A stretch of DNA of 64,000 nt from Geobacillus vulcani PSS1. GTDB taxonomy: Bacteria; Bacillota; Bacilli; Bacillales; Anoxybacillaceae. The stretch spans positions 1,279,501 to 1,343,500 of the forward strand of contig NZ_JPOI01000001.1 in NCBI RefSeq assembly GCF_000733845.1, written 5' to 3'. A program made the position numbers and the translations under genes. A model generated the notes under the pieces. The model was not told the origin of the DNA. It did no database searches and worked only from the letters and a program-made list of their open reading frames with translations. Shown one piece after another: positions 9,258-17,040 of the stretch; positions within the stretch are counted from its first letter, which is position 1, and each line of letters starts with the position of its first letter.

Positions 9258-10103
9258 GTGAAAACGGCAATTGTCACCGATAGCACCGCCTATTTGCCGA
9301 AAGAGGTGCGCGAGAGGCTTGGCATTCGCCTCATTCCGCTCAGCGTCATTTTCGGAAATGAGACGTATCGCGAAGAGATGGATATGACGGCTGATGAATT
9401 TTTTGTCAAAATCAAGCAGCATCCGACGTTGCCGACGACGTCTCAACCGTCGGTCGGTGAATTCGTTGACTTGTTCACTGCCATTCGTGAGGAAGGGTAC
9501 GACGCTGTCATCAGCATCCACCTCTCAAGCGGCATCAGCGGCACGTACCAAGGGGCGGTTACGGCGGGGACGATGGTCGAAGGATTGAGCGTTTACGCCT
9601 ACGACTCGGAAATCAGCTGCATGGCACAAGGGTTTTACGCCATTGAAGCTGCCGAGATGGCGCAGGCGGGGAAAACGCCGGACGAGATCCTCGCCCGCCT
9701 CGATGAAATGAAGCGAACGTTGCGCGCTTATTTTATGGTCGACGACTTGTCCCACCTGCAGCGCGGCGGACGGCTGACCGGGGCGCAGGCGTTCATCGGC
9801 GGCCTCTTGCAAATCAAGCCGCTTCTTCGCTTTGAAAACAAAGTGATTGTGCCATTTGAAAAAATCCGCACGCGCAAAAAGGCGGTCAAACGAATCGAAG
9901 AACTGTTCGCCGAAGATGCGGACAAAGGCGTGCCGCTCAAAGCCGCCATCATCCACGCCAACCAGCCGGATGAGGCGAGCCGCTGGCGCGACGAGCTGTC
10001 CGCTCGCTATCCGCACGTCGAGTTTTGGATCAGCTATTTCGGCCCGGTCATCGCCACCCACGTCGGCGAAGGTGCGCTCGGGTTGACGTGGTATCAGCCT
10101 TAA
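9258..10103 (+). CDS. degV: DegV family fatty-acid-binding protein
   Basis: The 281-residue protein matches the DegV fold, which binds one fatty acid chain. In firmicutes related FakB proteins present fatty acids to the kinase FakA. Characteristic segments are IVTDSTAYLPKE, TSQPSVGEFVDLF, ISIHLSSGISGTYQGA, YDSEISCMAQGF and VDDLSHLQRGGRLTGAQAF, the last two forming the lipid pocket. Start at GTG 9258 after AGGAAGGA. It lies between degU and comFA, the position of yviA (degV) in B. subtilis, and has its own promoter and terminator. Confidence 0.95.
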   Translation: MKTAIVTDSTAYLPKEVRERLGIRLIPLSVIFGNETYREEMDMTADEFFVKIKQHPTLPTTSQPSVGEFVDLFTAIREEGYDAVISIHLSSGISGTYQGAVTAGTMVEGLSVYAYDSEISCMAQGFYAIEAAEMAQAGKTPDEILARLDEMKRTLRAYFMVDDLSHLQRGGRLTGAQAFIGGLLQIKPLLRFENKVIVPFEKIRTRKKAVKRIEELFAEDADKGVPLKAAIIHANQPDEASRWRDELSARYPHVEFWISYFGPVIATHVGEGALGLTWYQP

Positions 10104-10142
10104 GCCGGGGCCGCCAAGCGCCGCCTCGAGGCTTGATAGCCG

Positions 10143-10177
10143 GGCGCAAGGCGGAACGGTCCGCTCCGCCTTGCGCC
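10143..10177 (+). terminator. Strong hairpin after degV
   Basis: A perfect 13-base-pair stem, GGCGCAAGGCGGA (10143-10155) with TCCGCCTTGCGCC (10165-10177), 40 bases after the degV stop. The following sequence (GCGGCGAATTTG) is a weak T run, so it may work as a terminator or as an mRNA 3' end stabiliser. Confidence 0.65.
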
Positions 10178-10799
10178 GCGGCGAATTTGTTGTCTAGTTT
10201 TGGCTGTCTCGTCGATCAAGATGGTTTAGTCTTTCCTATTTGGCTTTCATGGAACGAAATGATCGGAATGAGTCTTTAGCAATGTGGATCTTATTCATAC
10301 GGAATTTTTCCTGTTCCTCGTCCAGCTTCGCTGCACCGCCATTTCGTGAGCCGCTCTCCTTCGGCTGTATTCTCCATAACCGCTCGCAGCTGACGAATTC
10401 ATCCGTGACAAACATAAGAGCGAGAAAGCCTATTCCTTTAAGTGTGTGGAATGTCAAATTCGTCAGCTGCATCTTCTTCTTCTCTCTCCGCTTTATGAAA
10501 CGGACCGGAGATGTGGGGCTGGCCGAACTTGTCGAACGGTTTTCCTTTCCTGAAAAATGTGTCGCTATTTCCCTGGGAATGTTGTCGAAACACGTTGTCG
10601 ATCGACTCGATGACTCTCCGTGGATTTTTGATGTTGTCGGATTTCGCTTTATCCTTTTCTTTCGAAGGTCGATAGATAGGTTGTGAAAAAGGCGGTCCAA
10701 CCACATCTTGACTCCATTGGGAAGCCCTTTTTGCCTCCACTTTCTTTGCCGATCGAAGGCTGCCGTTTTTTGCTTCCTCCCCATCTTTTCATCATTTTG
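10178..10799 (+). other. Gene-free stretch with only short open frames
   Basis: About 620 bases between the degV hairpin and the MITE-like repeat. The longest frame (minus, 10236-10784) has low-complexity basic composition, no plausible ribosome site and overlaps another open minus frame (10438-10740). It may be decayed coding DNA, possibly an old insertion, but I cannot recognise a family. Here B. subtilis passes directly from degV to comFA. Confidence 0.5.
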
Positions 10800-10938
10800 T
10801 TAGAAGGGCGGTGATTTGCTAGCACAACCGCTTTCTCGCTTCGTTTTTCAACTAGAAAAACCTTGTAGCGTCGTTCCTTCTTTTCACACATTCAACTCAT
10901 CGATCAAGGGGAACAGCGGTTTTCCACCCGCCTTTTAG
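10800..10938 (+). repeat. MITE-like 139-bp repeat, copy 1
   Basis: The unit is flanked by direct TTAG repeats (10800-10803 and 10935-10938). Its ends are inverted: AAGGGCGGTGATTT on the left and AAGGCGGGTGGAAAA as the reverse complement on the right. It aligns over its whole length with 55895-56033, which is also 139 bases; shared blocks include GAAAAACCTTGTA and the terminal inverted repeats. It is too short to code for a transposase, so it is best read as a non-autonomous element. Confidence 0.7.
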
Positions 10939-11109
10939 GGAAAAACATCGTCAGCTCCGCTCTTTCTCCATAACACTGGCTCATTGATGCGCTCAAAACC
11001 TTTCACCCTGGGGGGGAGCGCGTTTTTACCGCATCACTGCGCCACCCGCTCTTTTTGGCTCCCAGCTCGGGAACATGCTTTTCTTGAATTTCAAAAGGAG
11101 TGATGCTCA
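10939..11109 (+). other. Leader of comFA, no feature recognised
   Basis: This stretch contains a G-run (CTGGGGGGGAG) and an AAAAGGAG ribosome site for comFA. I looked for a ComK box (AAAA-N5-TTTT pairs) and did not find a convincing one. Confidence 0.4.
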
Positions 11110-12501
11110 TTGTACATTCTCCCATCTTCCGTTGCTTCGCCGCTCGTTTCCTGGCTGAACGGCCAGCGTCTCCCGCGGGAGCAGCTGCCGTTTCCCGATG
11201 AAGAAATCGCCGCCGCTGTCCAGACGGGTTTGCTTCACGAACAGCCCGGGCTCATCAAAACAGCGCGCGCCTGGCGCTGCGTCCGTTGCGGAAATGACGC
11301 TCCCCATCTTTTTGCCGCGTTTCCGTGCGCCCGCTGCGGATCGGATTGCACGTATTGCCGCAAGTGCTTGGTGATGGGGCGCATCAGCACTTGCACCCGC
11401 CTTGTTCATGCGGCCTTGCCTCTTCCTTCCAGCCGTTATGAAGCGCCGCTCGCTTGGAACGGGGAATTGTCCGCCGCCCAAGCGGAGGCCGCGCAGGCTG
11501 TCCGCCAGGCGGTGCTTGACCGAAGCGAGCTGATCGTTTGGGCGGTATGCGGGGCGGGAAAGACGGAGATTCTCTTTCCCGCTATCGCTGCGGCGCTTGA
11601 GAACGGCGAACGCGTTTGCCTCGCCACGCCGCGGACCGATGTTGTCCGCGAACTGGCTCCCCGCTTTCGCCAAGCGTTCCCGCGCGTTCCGCTCGCCGTT
11701 TGGCATGGAGGAAGCGAAGAGCGCGGACGGATCGCTTCCTTGGTCCTCTCAACCACCCACCAGTTGCTTCGGGCTTACCGCGTCTTTGACGTCATGATCG
11801 TGGATGAAGTCGATGCCTTTCCATATTCTGCTGAGCCGATGCTCGAATACGCCGTCAGTCAAGCGCGGAAAGAACAGTCGAGCCTCATTTATCTGACCGC
11901 CACCCCATCGCGTGCTTGGCAGCTTGACATTCGGCGCGGGAGGCGGAATGCCGCCGTCATCCCCGCCCGCTACCACGGCCGTCCGCTTCCCGTCCCCGCG
12001 TTCGAATGGTGCGGCAATTGGCGCAAGCGGTTAGAGCGCGGCCGCTTGCCCCAAAACGTCCTTGCGTGGGTGCTCCGTCGTTTGGAGCAGGGAAAACAAG
12101 CGTTTTTGTTTGTTCCTCATATCGATGAGCTTGAAGCTGTCACCCGCCTCTTGCAGCGCGTCAATCCCTACATCGTCGGCGTTCATGCCGAAGCCCCAGA
12201 CAGAGCCGAGCACGTTCAGGCATTTCGCGATGGACTCGTGCCGCTGTTGGTGACAACGACGATCCTTGAACGGGGAGTGACGGTGCCGAACATCGATGTT
12301 GCCGTTCTCGGCGCCGAAGACCGCATCTTCACGGAAAGCGCCCTCGTGCAAATCGCCGGCCGCGTGGGCCGTCACGCCGCGTTTCCGGATGGCGATGTCC
12401 GCTTTTTCCATCACAGAAAAACGAATGCCATGGTACGGGCGCGCCGCCATATCCTCCGCATGAATGAAGAAGCGAAGAAAAGGGGGCTGTTGCGCCGATG
12501 A
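11110..12501 (+). CDS. comFA: Competence helicase ComFA
   Basis: A 463-residue DEAD-box ATPase needed for DNA uptake in competent cells, acting at the cytoplasmic face of the membrane. The N-terminal zinc module shows CVRCGND, CARCGSDC and CRKC. The helicase core has WAVCGAGKTEILFP (Walker A, about residues 145-152), ATPRTDVVRELAPRF, STTHQLLR, MIVDEVDAFPYS (DEAD-like), TATPSR and the C-terminal TTTILERGVTVP and QIAGRVGRH. Start is TTG at 11110 with GGAG nine bases upstream. The stop overlaps comFC by four bases. No comFB lies between them, unlike B. subtilis. Confidence 0.96.
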   Translation: MYILPSSVASPLVSWLNGQRLPREQLPFPDEEIAAAVQTGLLHEQPGLIKTARAWRCVRCGNDAPHLFAAFPCARCGSDCTYCRKCLVMGRISTCTRLVHAALPLPSSRYEAPLAWNGELSAAQAEAAQAVRQAVLDRSELIVWAVCGAGKTEILFPAIAAALENGERVCLATPRTDVVRELAPRFRQAFPRVPLAVWHGGSEERGRIASLVLSTTHQLLRAYRVFDVMIVDEVDAFPYSAEPMLEYAVSQARKEQSSLIYLTATPSRAWQLDIRRGRRNAAVIPARYHGRPLPVPAFEWCGNWRKRLERGRLPQNVLAWVLRRLEQGKQAFLFVPHIDELEAVTRLLQRVNPYIVGVHAEAPDRAEHVQAFRDGLVPLLVTTTILERGVTVPNIDVAVLGAEDRIFTESALVQIAGRVGRHAAFPDGDVRFFHHRKTNAMVRARRHILRMNEEAKKRGLLRR

Positions 12502-13190
12502 ACTGCCTTCTTTGCCATTCCTCGTATAACCCGATTGCGAGCTGGCGCCAGCTTCTTTTCCTCGAAGACCTTGACGTCCTTTGCCCGCGCTGTCGCGGGT
12601 CGTTCAAACTCATTGACGGCCGCCTTTGCGAGATGTGCGGCCGTCCGCTTGAGGAAGCCAAGCCATCGCTGTGTGCCGACTGCCTCCGGTGGCAGGAAGA
12701 TGAACAGTGGGGGAGGGTGCTCGTGAAAAACCGGTCTGTGTATATATACAACGACTGGATGAAAGAAGTCGTCGCCTTATGGAAATTCCGCGGCGACTAT
12801 GCCATCGTCGCTGCGTTTCATCGTCCGTTTTCCCAAGCGTTTTGCCGACATTTCGGCCGCGATTGGCACATCGTCCCGATCCCGTTGAGCCCCGAACGGC
12901 TGCATGAGCGCGGCTTCAACCAAGCGGAAGCGCTCGCCCGCCTGCTTCCGTCTCCGTCCTTTCCTTGGCTGGCCCGCAAACACTCCGAAAAACAATCGAA
13001 AAAATCGCGCCGCGAGAGGCTCGAGACGGACAATCCGTTTTTTCTCTCCGGACATCCGCCGATCAATGGGAAGCGAATCGTCCTCATCGATGACATTTAC
13101 ACGACGGGCATCACCGTCCGTCATGCGGCCCGTGTGCTGCTTGAGGCGGGGGCGGCTGAGGTGGGGGCGTTGACGCTCATTCGCGCGTAA
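12498..13190 (+). CDS. comFC: ComFC, phosphoribosyltransferase-fold competence protein
   Basis: The 230-residue protein belongs to the ComF/GntX family required for transformation. The N-terminal zinc site shows CLLCHSSYN, CPRCRGSF, CEMCGRP and CADC. The C-terminal domain has the PRPP loop RIVLIDDIYTTGITVRHAARVL and the conserved LHERGFNQAEALA segment. It is translationally coupled to comFA (ATGA overlap). It lacks a recognised free nucleotide substrate; a role in DNA uptake with ComFA is known from the family, the mechanism is not. Confidence 0.95.
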   Translation: MNCLLCHSSYNPIASWRQLLFLEDLDVLCPRCRGSFKLIDGRLCEMCGRPLEEAKPSLCADCLRWQEDEQWGRVLVKNRSVYIYNDWMKEVVALWKFRGDYAIVAAFHRPFSQAFCRHFGRDWHIVPIPLSPERLHERGFNQAEALARLLPSPSFPWLARKHSEKQSKKSRRERLETDNPFFLSGHPPINGKRIVLIDDIYTTGITVRHAARVLLEAGAAEVGALTLIRA

Positions 13191-13195
13191 CAGTG

Positions 13196-13223
13196 TAAAC
13201 ATTGGAAGCCTACGTGCCGATAT
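13196..13223 (+). promoter_or_regulatory. Sigma-D promoter of the flagellar operon
   Basis: The -35 TAAA (13196-13199) and the -10 GCCGATAT (13216-13223) match the motility sigma factor consensus, with a 16-base spacer. The sequence continues GCCGATATAAACAG, very close to three other such sites in this window (hag, the island and flaG). Confidence 0.8.
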
Positions 13224-13253
13224 AAACAGTAGGAGAACAAAGAGCGAGGAAGA

Positions 13254-14969
13254 ATGATGATGCGTATTCGTCACGATCAACGATCCAATGAGATCGCCGC
13301 ACCGGCTGTTTCATTGCAGCCGGGGAGCGTGCAGATGGCGGTAATGAAAGAAAGGTTCAACGATCAAGAGGCCGTGGTCGCCATCGGCCAACAGGATGTA
13401 CGCGTCCGCTTTGTGGATGGCGTCCCAAGCGACCGTTCGTTTATGGTGCGGCTTGTGAAGCAAGAAGGTGGGACTTGGGTGGCGCAAGCGGTGCCACTAT
13501 CGTCTATAGGGCGGTTTCCGCCATCTTCGTTGGACGATGGAATCGATCTATGGCTGTCAGCCCGTGGCATCCGCCTGACCGAAAAGGAAAAGGAAGCCGT
13601 TCGTCGCTTTTGGGAGACGGAAGGCGGCTCGATCAAGCAAAAACAAGAAACGGTCGCTGCTTTGACGGCGAAACAGCTCGAGGTGACCGAGACACATTTG
13701 CGCCTAGCGCATGAAGCGCTCCACGGCCCGCCACTCGGAGACCTGTTGGCGCCGTTGCTGACAAAAACAGAGGAACCGGAAGAAACCGATGAAGCAAAAG
13801 CAGCGCCTGTTCGTGAACAGACGGAGCGATTGGAAGGTTCGCGCGCCTATGCGGCTGCATCGGAGCTGGTTCTTCCGCCGGCAGAGGCTCGGACGTTTGT
13901 CATGACGGCAGTGACAGAAAAAATGAGGCAATTGGTCCACGATTTTCGCGTTTGGCAGCGTGATATGGCCCGTCAGCTTGAACAATTTGCGCATGCTGCT
14001 GCCCAGCAGGCGACAGAGCGGGCCGTGCCGCTTGTCGAGTCGCTCATTCATTCGCTTGACCGGATGTTGCTAAACGGGGACTGGCTGTTGTTTACCGATA
14101 TGAAAACGGAAACGAAGCTGCTGGAGGCGGGTGCGAAGTTGGCAGAGGCGAAACGCGGCCTTGCGGAAGGAAAGATGGACGAAGCCGCCAAGACGGTGCG
14201 TGAAGTGAAAGCGTTGTTGGAGTCGCTCCGCTTTCAGCCGTCCGAGCAAAAGGTGATGCGCTTTTTCCTCGAATCAGACGAGCGGCAAGGCACGAAGCCG
14301 CACGAGCAGCTGTCGCGCATACTGAAACACGCGTCCCAAGCGGCTCGTGACAACGCATTATCGGCGAGAGGCGTCGTTGAATCGCTGCGCCGCCTCGGCT
14401 TTTTCCATGAACAAGAGACTGCCCGTGCGCTCTTGAGCGGGGAGCGGTTACAGCCGGTCGAGAATTTGAAGGCAATGCTGCTGTCATGGGTTGAGGAAGG
14501 AACCGCTCCCGCGCAGGCGGAACGGTTGCTCATGAATCTTACCGGCCAACAGCTGCTCAGTAAATTTACTGTTGACAGCCACACCCAAACCATGTTGTAC
14601 CAGTGGCCGCTCCTGTTTCATGGTGAGATGGCGACCGTGCATGTGCACGTTAACGCCCGCAACGATGGCGGCCAACTTGATTGGCAAAACTGCCGCCTAT
14701 ACTTTTTGTTGGACACGAATCAAGGCAAAGTCGGCATTTCCTTGCAGGCGATCGAACGGCAGCTGTCCGTAACGGTGGAAACAGAATACGAGCGGTTGGC
14801 GGCGGTGTTGCAGTCATACGCGGCGACAGTCAAAGATCATTTGGAACAGATCGGTTATCGGGTGCAACGCCTCATTTTCCAACCGATGGACACCCAAGAC
14901 GAGGAGCGGGCGGCGACAGACAGAGTGAAGACGGAAAACGAAACGAGCCAGTGGGAGTGGACGATATGA
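13254..14969 (+). CDS. FliK-like flagellar protein (YlqG-like)
   Basis: A 571-residue soluble, glutamine- and charge-rich protein. The C-terminal 140 residues (HTQTMLYQWPLLFHGEM, LDTNQGKVGISLQAIERQ) resemble the C-terminal domain of hook-length control proteins, with beta-rich secretion-switch character. The middle (about 95-330) is helical. The next gene encodes an isolated FlhB C-terminal domain, and the same pairing occurs as ylqG-ylqH in B. subtilis. FliK and FlhB C-domains normally interact, which supports the call. Three ATG codons start the frame; GAGGA precedes them. It is the first gene after the sigma-D promoter. Confidence 0.65.
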   Translation: MMMRIRHDQRSNEIAAPAVSLQPGSVQMAVMKERFNDQEAVVAIGQQDVRVRFVDGVPSDRSFMVRLVKQEGGTWVAQAVPLSSIGRFPPSSLDDGIDLWLSARGIRLTEKEKEAVRRFWETEGGSIKQKQETVAALTAKQLEVTETHLRLAHEALHGPPLGDLLAPLLTKTEEPEETDEAKAAPVREQTERLEGSRAYAAASELVLPPAEARTFVMTAVTEKMRQLVHDFRVWQRDMARQLEQFAHAAAQQATERAVPLVESLIHSLDRMLLNGDWLLFTDMKTETKLLEAGAKLAEAKRGLAEGKMDEAAKTVREVKALLESLRFQPSEQKVMRFFLESDERQGTKPHEQLSRILKHASQAARDNALSARGVVESLRRLGFFHEQETARALLSGERLQPVENLKAMLLSWVEEGTAPAQAERLLMNLTGQQLLSKFTVDSHTQTMLYQWPLLFHGEMATVHVHVNARNDGGQLDWQNCRLYFLLDTNQGKVGISLQAIERQLSVTVETEYERLAAVLQSYAATVKDHLEQIGYRVQRLIFQPMDTQDEERAATDRVKTENETSQWEWTI

Positions 14970-15229
14970 ACAGACACCGTTACGCCCCTGCTTTTACATC
15001 ATATGAGCAACATCTTGGCCGACAGCCGCGGCAGCTCGCTGATGAGGTGGCCGACAAGGCGGAGCGGGCGGGCATTCCGCTGCCCCATGACCGGGAGTTG
15101 CTGAGACAGCTGGCCGATCCGGTGATGCGCGTCCCGCCGCAGCTTTACGCGGTGATCGGGGAAGTTTTACAATGGATTCAGAAGCTTGATGAACAAGACG
15201 GTAGGAGCGAAGGAGATGGAGATCAATAA
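14966..15229 (+). CDS. Stand-alone FlhB C-terminal-domain protein (YlqH-like)
   Basis: The 87-residue protein matches the cytoplasmic domain of the export-gate protein FlhB: KAERAGIPLPHDRELLRQL and VPPQLYAVIGEVLQWIQKL. It lacks the membrane part and the NPTH autocleavage site. It overlaps the FliK-like gene by four bases (ATGA) and shares its operon. Such FlhB-C homologues (FhlX/YlqH type) can partly replace the FlhB C-domain in some bacteria; that role here is inference. Confidence 0.8.
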   Translation: MNRHRYAPAFTSYEQHLGRQPRQLADEVADKAERAGIPLPHDRELLRQLADPVMRVPPQLYAVIGEVLQWIQKLDEQDGRSEGDGDQ

Positions 15230-15656
15230 AATTGCCAACACCCCATCGGTTCCAATCGGCAAAAAAGCGGCGGCTTCTTTTTCGCCATCCGTCTCATTTG
15301 CCGAGCTGACCGCCAAGGAGCAGGAAAAGCTGCGAAACGAGCGGCTGAGGCAGCTGGCGGATGAAATCGAACAGCAAGGAAAAAAACTGGCCAAGTCGCG
15401 GACGGTTGACGATTTACGGCGGTATAAACAGCTCGTCAGACAATTGCTCGATGAAGCGGTGAACCATGGTTTGAAGCTGACGGAACAGTATGGGTTCCAT
15501 TGGAGCGGCCGTTCCCGCGTCTATCAGATCGTCAAAACGATCGACCAAAAGCTGCTGGACGTCACCAACGCGGTGCTCGAACAAGAACGGTCGAGGATGG
15601 ATTTGCTGCAGAGGTTGGGGGAAATTCAAGGGTTGATCGTCAATTTGTATACGTAA
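15216..15656 (+). CDS. YaaR family (DUF327) protein
   Basis: A 146-residue, highly charged helical protein beginning MEINKIAN. It contains the family signature YKQLVRQLLDEAVNHGLKL and GRSRVYQIVKTIDQKL. The molecular function is not known to me. I start at ATG 15216 with GGAG eight bases upstream, so it overlaps the FlhB-C-like gene by 14 bases; an earlier frame start at 15186 has no good site. It is in the middle of the flagellar operon. Confidence 0.8.
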   Translation: MEINKIANTPSVPIGKKAAASFSPSVSFAELTAKEQEKLRNERLRQLADEIEQQGKKLAKSRTVDDLRRYKQLVRQLLDEAVNHGLKLTEQYGFHWSGRSRVYQIVKTIDQKLLDVTNAVLEQERSRMDLLQRLGEIQGLIVNLYT

Positions 15657-15679
15657 TGGGCACATGTGGGGGGAGAAGA

Positions 15680-16090
15680 ATGGATTTAGAAAATTGTCCG
15701 GTTTGCGGCCGTCTGTTTGTCCGCTCGCCGTTTCGCGATATTTGCCCGTCTTGTCATGAAGAAGAAGAACGGCAATTTCAAACCGTGGTCCAATTTTTGC
15801 GGCGCCGGGAAAACCGGCTGGCAACGATGGAGCAAATTGTCGAGGCGACAGGCGTGCCTGAAACGTTGTTGGTCAAATTCATCAAAAGCGGCCGATTAAC
15901 GTTGGCGCAGCTGCCGAACTTAGGATATCCGTGCGACCGTTGCGGTAAGCTGATCCGCGAAGGCAGAATGTGCGCCGACTGTTCAAAAGATTTGCAAAGG
16001 CAGCTGGAAATGGTGAAAAAAGAAGAAGAACAGAAGAAAAAACAAGTGTTTCGCACGTATTACACCGACAAAGAACGAAATGGCCGCTAA
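15680..16090 (+). CDS. yvyF: Flagellar operon protein YvyF
   Basis: A 136-residue protein with two zinc-ribbon-like parts: CPVCGRLF with CPSCHEEE at the N-terminus and CDRCGKLI with CADCSKDL near residue 95. Between them lies a helix-turn-helix-like segment (TMEQIVEATGVPETLLVKFIKSGRL). The C-terminus is a charged helix. It is the first member of the yvyF-flgM-flgN-flgK-flgL-yviE-fliW-csrA order of B. subtilis. ATG 15680 follows GGGGGGAGAAG. Confidence 0.92.
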   Translation: MDLENCPVCGRLFVRSPFRDICPSCHEEEERQFQTVVQFLRRRENRLATMEQIVEATGVPETLLVKFIKSGRLTLAQLPNLGYPCDRCGKLIREGRMCADCSKDLQRQLEMVKKEEEQKKKQVFRTYYTDKERNGR

Positions 16091-16158
16091 ACAAATGAAT
16101 GGATTGACCGATAATAGTAGTAAGACAACAACGTGCGGAACGGATAGGAGGAATCGCA

Positions 16159-16428
16159 GTGAGAATCGATCACCGGTTTTTGATTGGCGTTCATCCTTAC
16201 CGTCAGTACTCGGGCACCTTACAAGGAAAAACAGGGCAACCCGGGCGGCGGGATCGCGTCGAAATTTCTGAGGAGGCAAAAGAGCTGCAGCAACGCTCCA
16301 CTTGGGCTGCCGAGCGGGAAGAGAAAGTGCGCCGGTTGAAGGAGCAAATCGACAACGGAACGTATGAGATCGATGCCCGCGCCATTGCGGAGAAACTATA
16401 CAAGTTCTATAAGGGCGATGGCCAATGA
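16159..16428 (+). CDS. flgM: Anti-sigma-D factor FlgM
   Basis: The 89-residue protein has the FlgM C-terminal region that binds the motility sigma factor: DRVEISEEAKELQ and RVRRLKEQIDNGTYEIDARAIAEKL-type sequence (here EKVRRLKEQIDNGTYEID). It holds sigma-D inactive until the hook is complete. Start is GTG at 16159 after AGGAGG. The stop overlaps flgN by four bases. Confidence 0.95.
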   Translation: MRIDHRFLIGVHPYRQYSGTLQGKTGQPGRRDRVEISEEAKELQQRSTWAAEREEKVRRLKEQIDNGTYEIDARAIAEKLYKFYKGDGQ

Positions 16429-16952
16429 ACACAAGGATAGAAAATCAGCGAACCGATGATGAACAGCGTGCGCCAGCGCTGCAGCTGATGGCGATCCTTG
16501 ACCGGCACTTGGTGCTGCACCGGCATTTGCTTCAATTGGCCTATCAAAAAACGGACGTATTAAAACGAGGCGATACGGACGGATTAATGCAGCTGATCCA
16601 AAAAGAACAAACGGCGATTGCCGCCATCCAGCAGCTCGAGCGCGAGCGGGCACAGCTCGTTGCCGCATGGTCTGACGATGAGAATCCGCCATCATTAGCC
16701 GATTGCCTGCCGAAAATAGGCGGGGAGGAGCGGCAAAAAGTTGAACAGTTGGCGGACGAGCTGCTTGCCGTCATTCGCGAACTTCAGGCGGCCAACGAGC
16801 TGAACGGGCAGCTCATCCGCCAGTCTCTTCAGTGGGTGACCCTAATGCTTGATCAATGGCTGCCGCAGCCGCCCAACGTGACCTATACGGCGCCAAATCA
16901 GAACACCGCCTCGTATGAGCGTGCGCGTTCACTCTTTGATTCGAAAGCATAG
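16425..16952 (+). CDS. flgN: Flagellar chaperone FlgN
   Basis: A 175-residue helical protein with the FlgN pattern: LMAILDRHLVLHRHLLQLA, a central QLIQKEQTAIAAIQQLERER and a C-terminal QSLQWVTLMLDQW. FlgN is the export chaperone of the hook-filament junction proteins FlgK and FlgL, which are the next two genes. ATG at 16425 overlaps the flgM stop (ATGA). Confidence 0.93.
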   Translation: MNTRIENQRTDDEQRAPALQLMAILDRHLVLHRHLLQLAYQKTDVLKRGDTDGLMQLIQKEQTAIAAIQQLERERAQLVAAWSDDENPPSLADCLPKIGGEERQKVEQLADELLAVIRELQAANELNGQLIRQSLQWVTLMLDQWLPQPPNVTYTAPNQNTASYERARSLFDSKA

Positions 16953-17040
16953 CAACGATCCGACGGGCGGCCAAAAGGAAAACAACTGGAGCCGCTAAAC
17001 AGAACCATCCCAAGTATTGGAAGGGAAAAGGAGGAGCACG

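Noticed and set aside
10236..10784. 182-codon minus-strand frame in the gene-poor region
   Set aside because: Composition is atypical, there is no start signal, and an overlapping frame is equally open; no transposase motif could be recognised.
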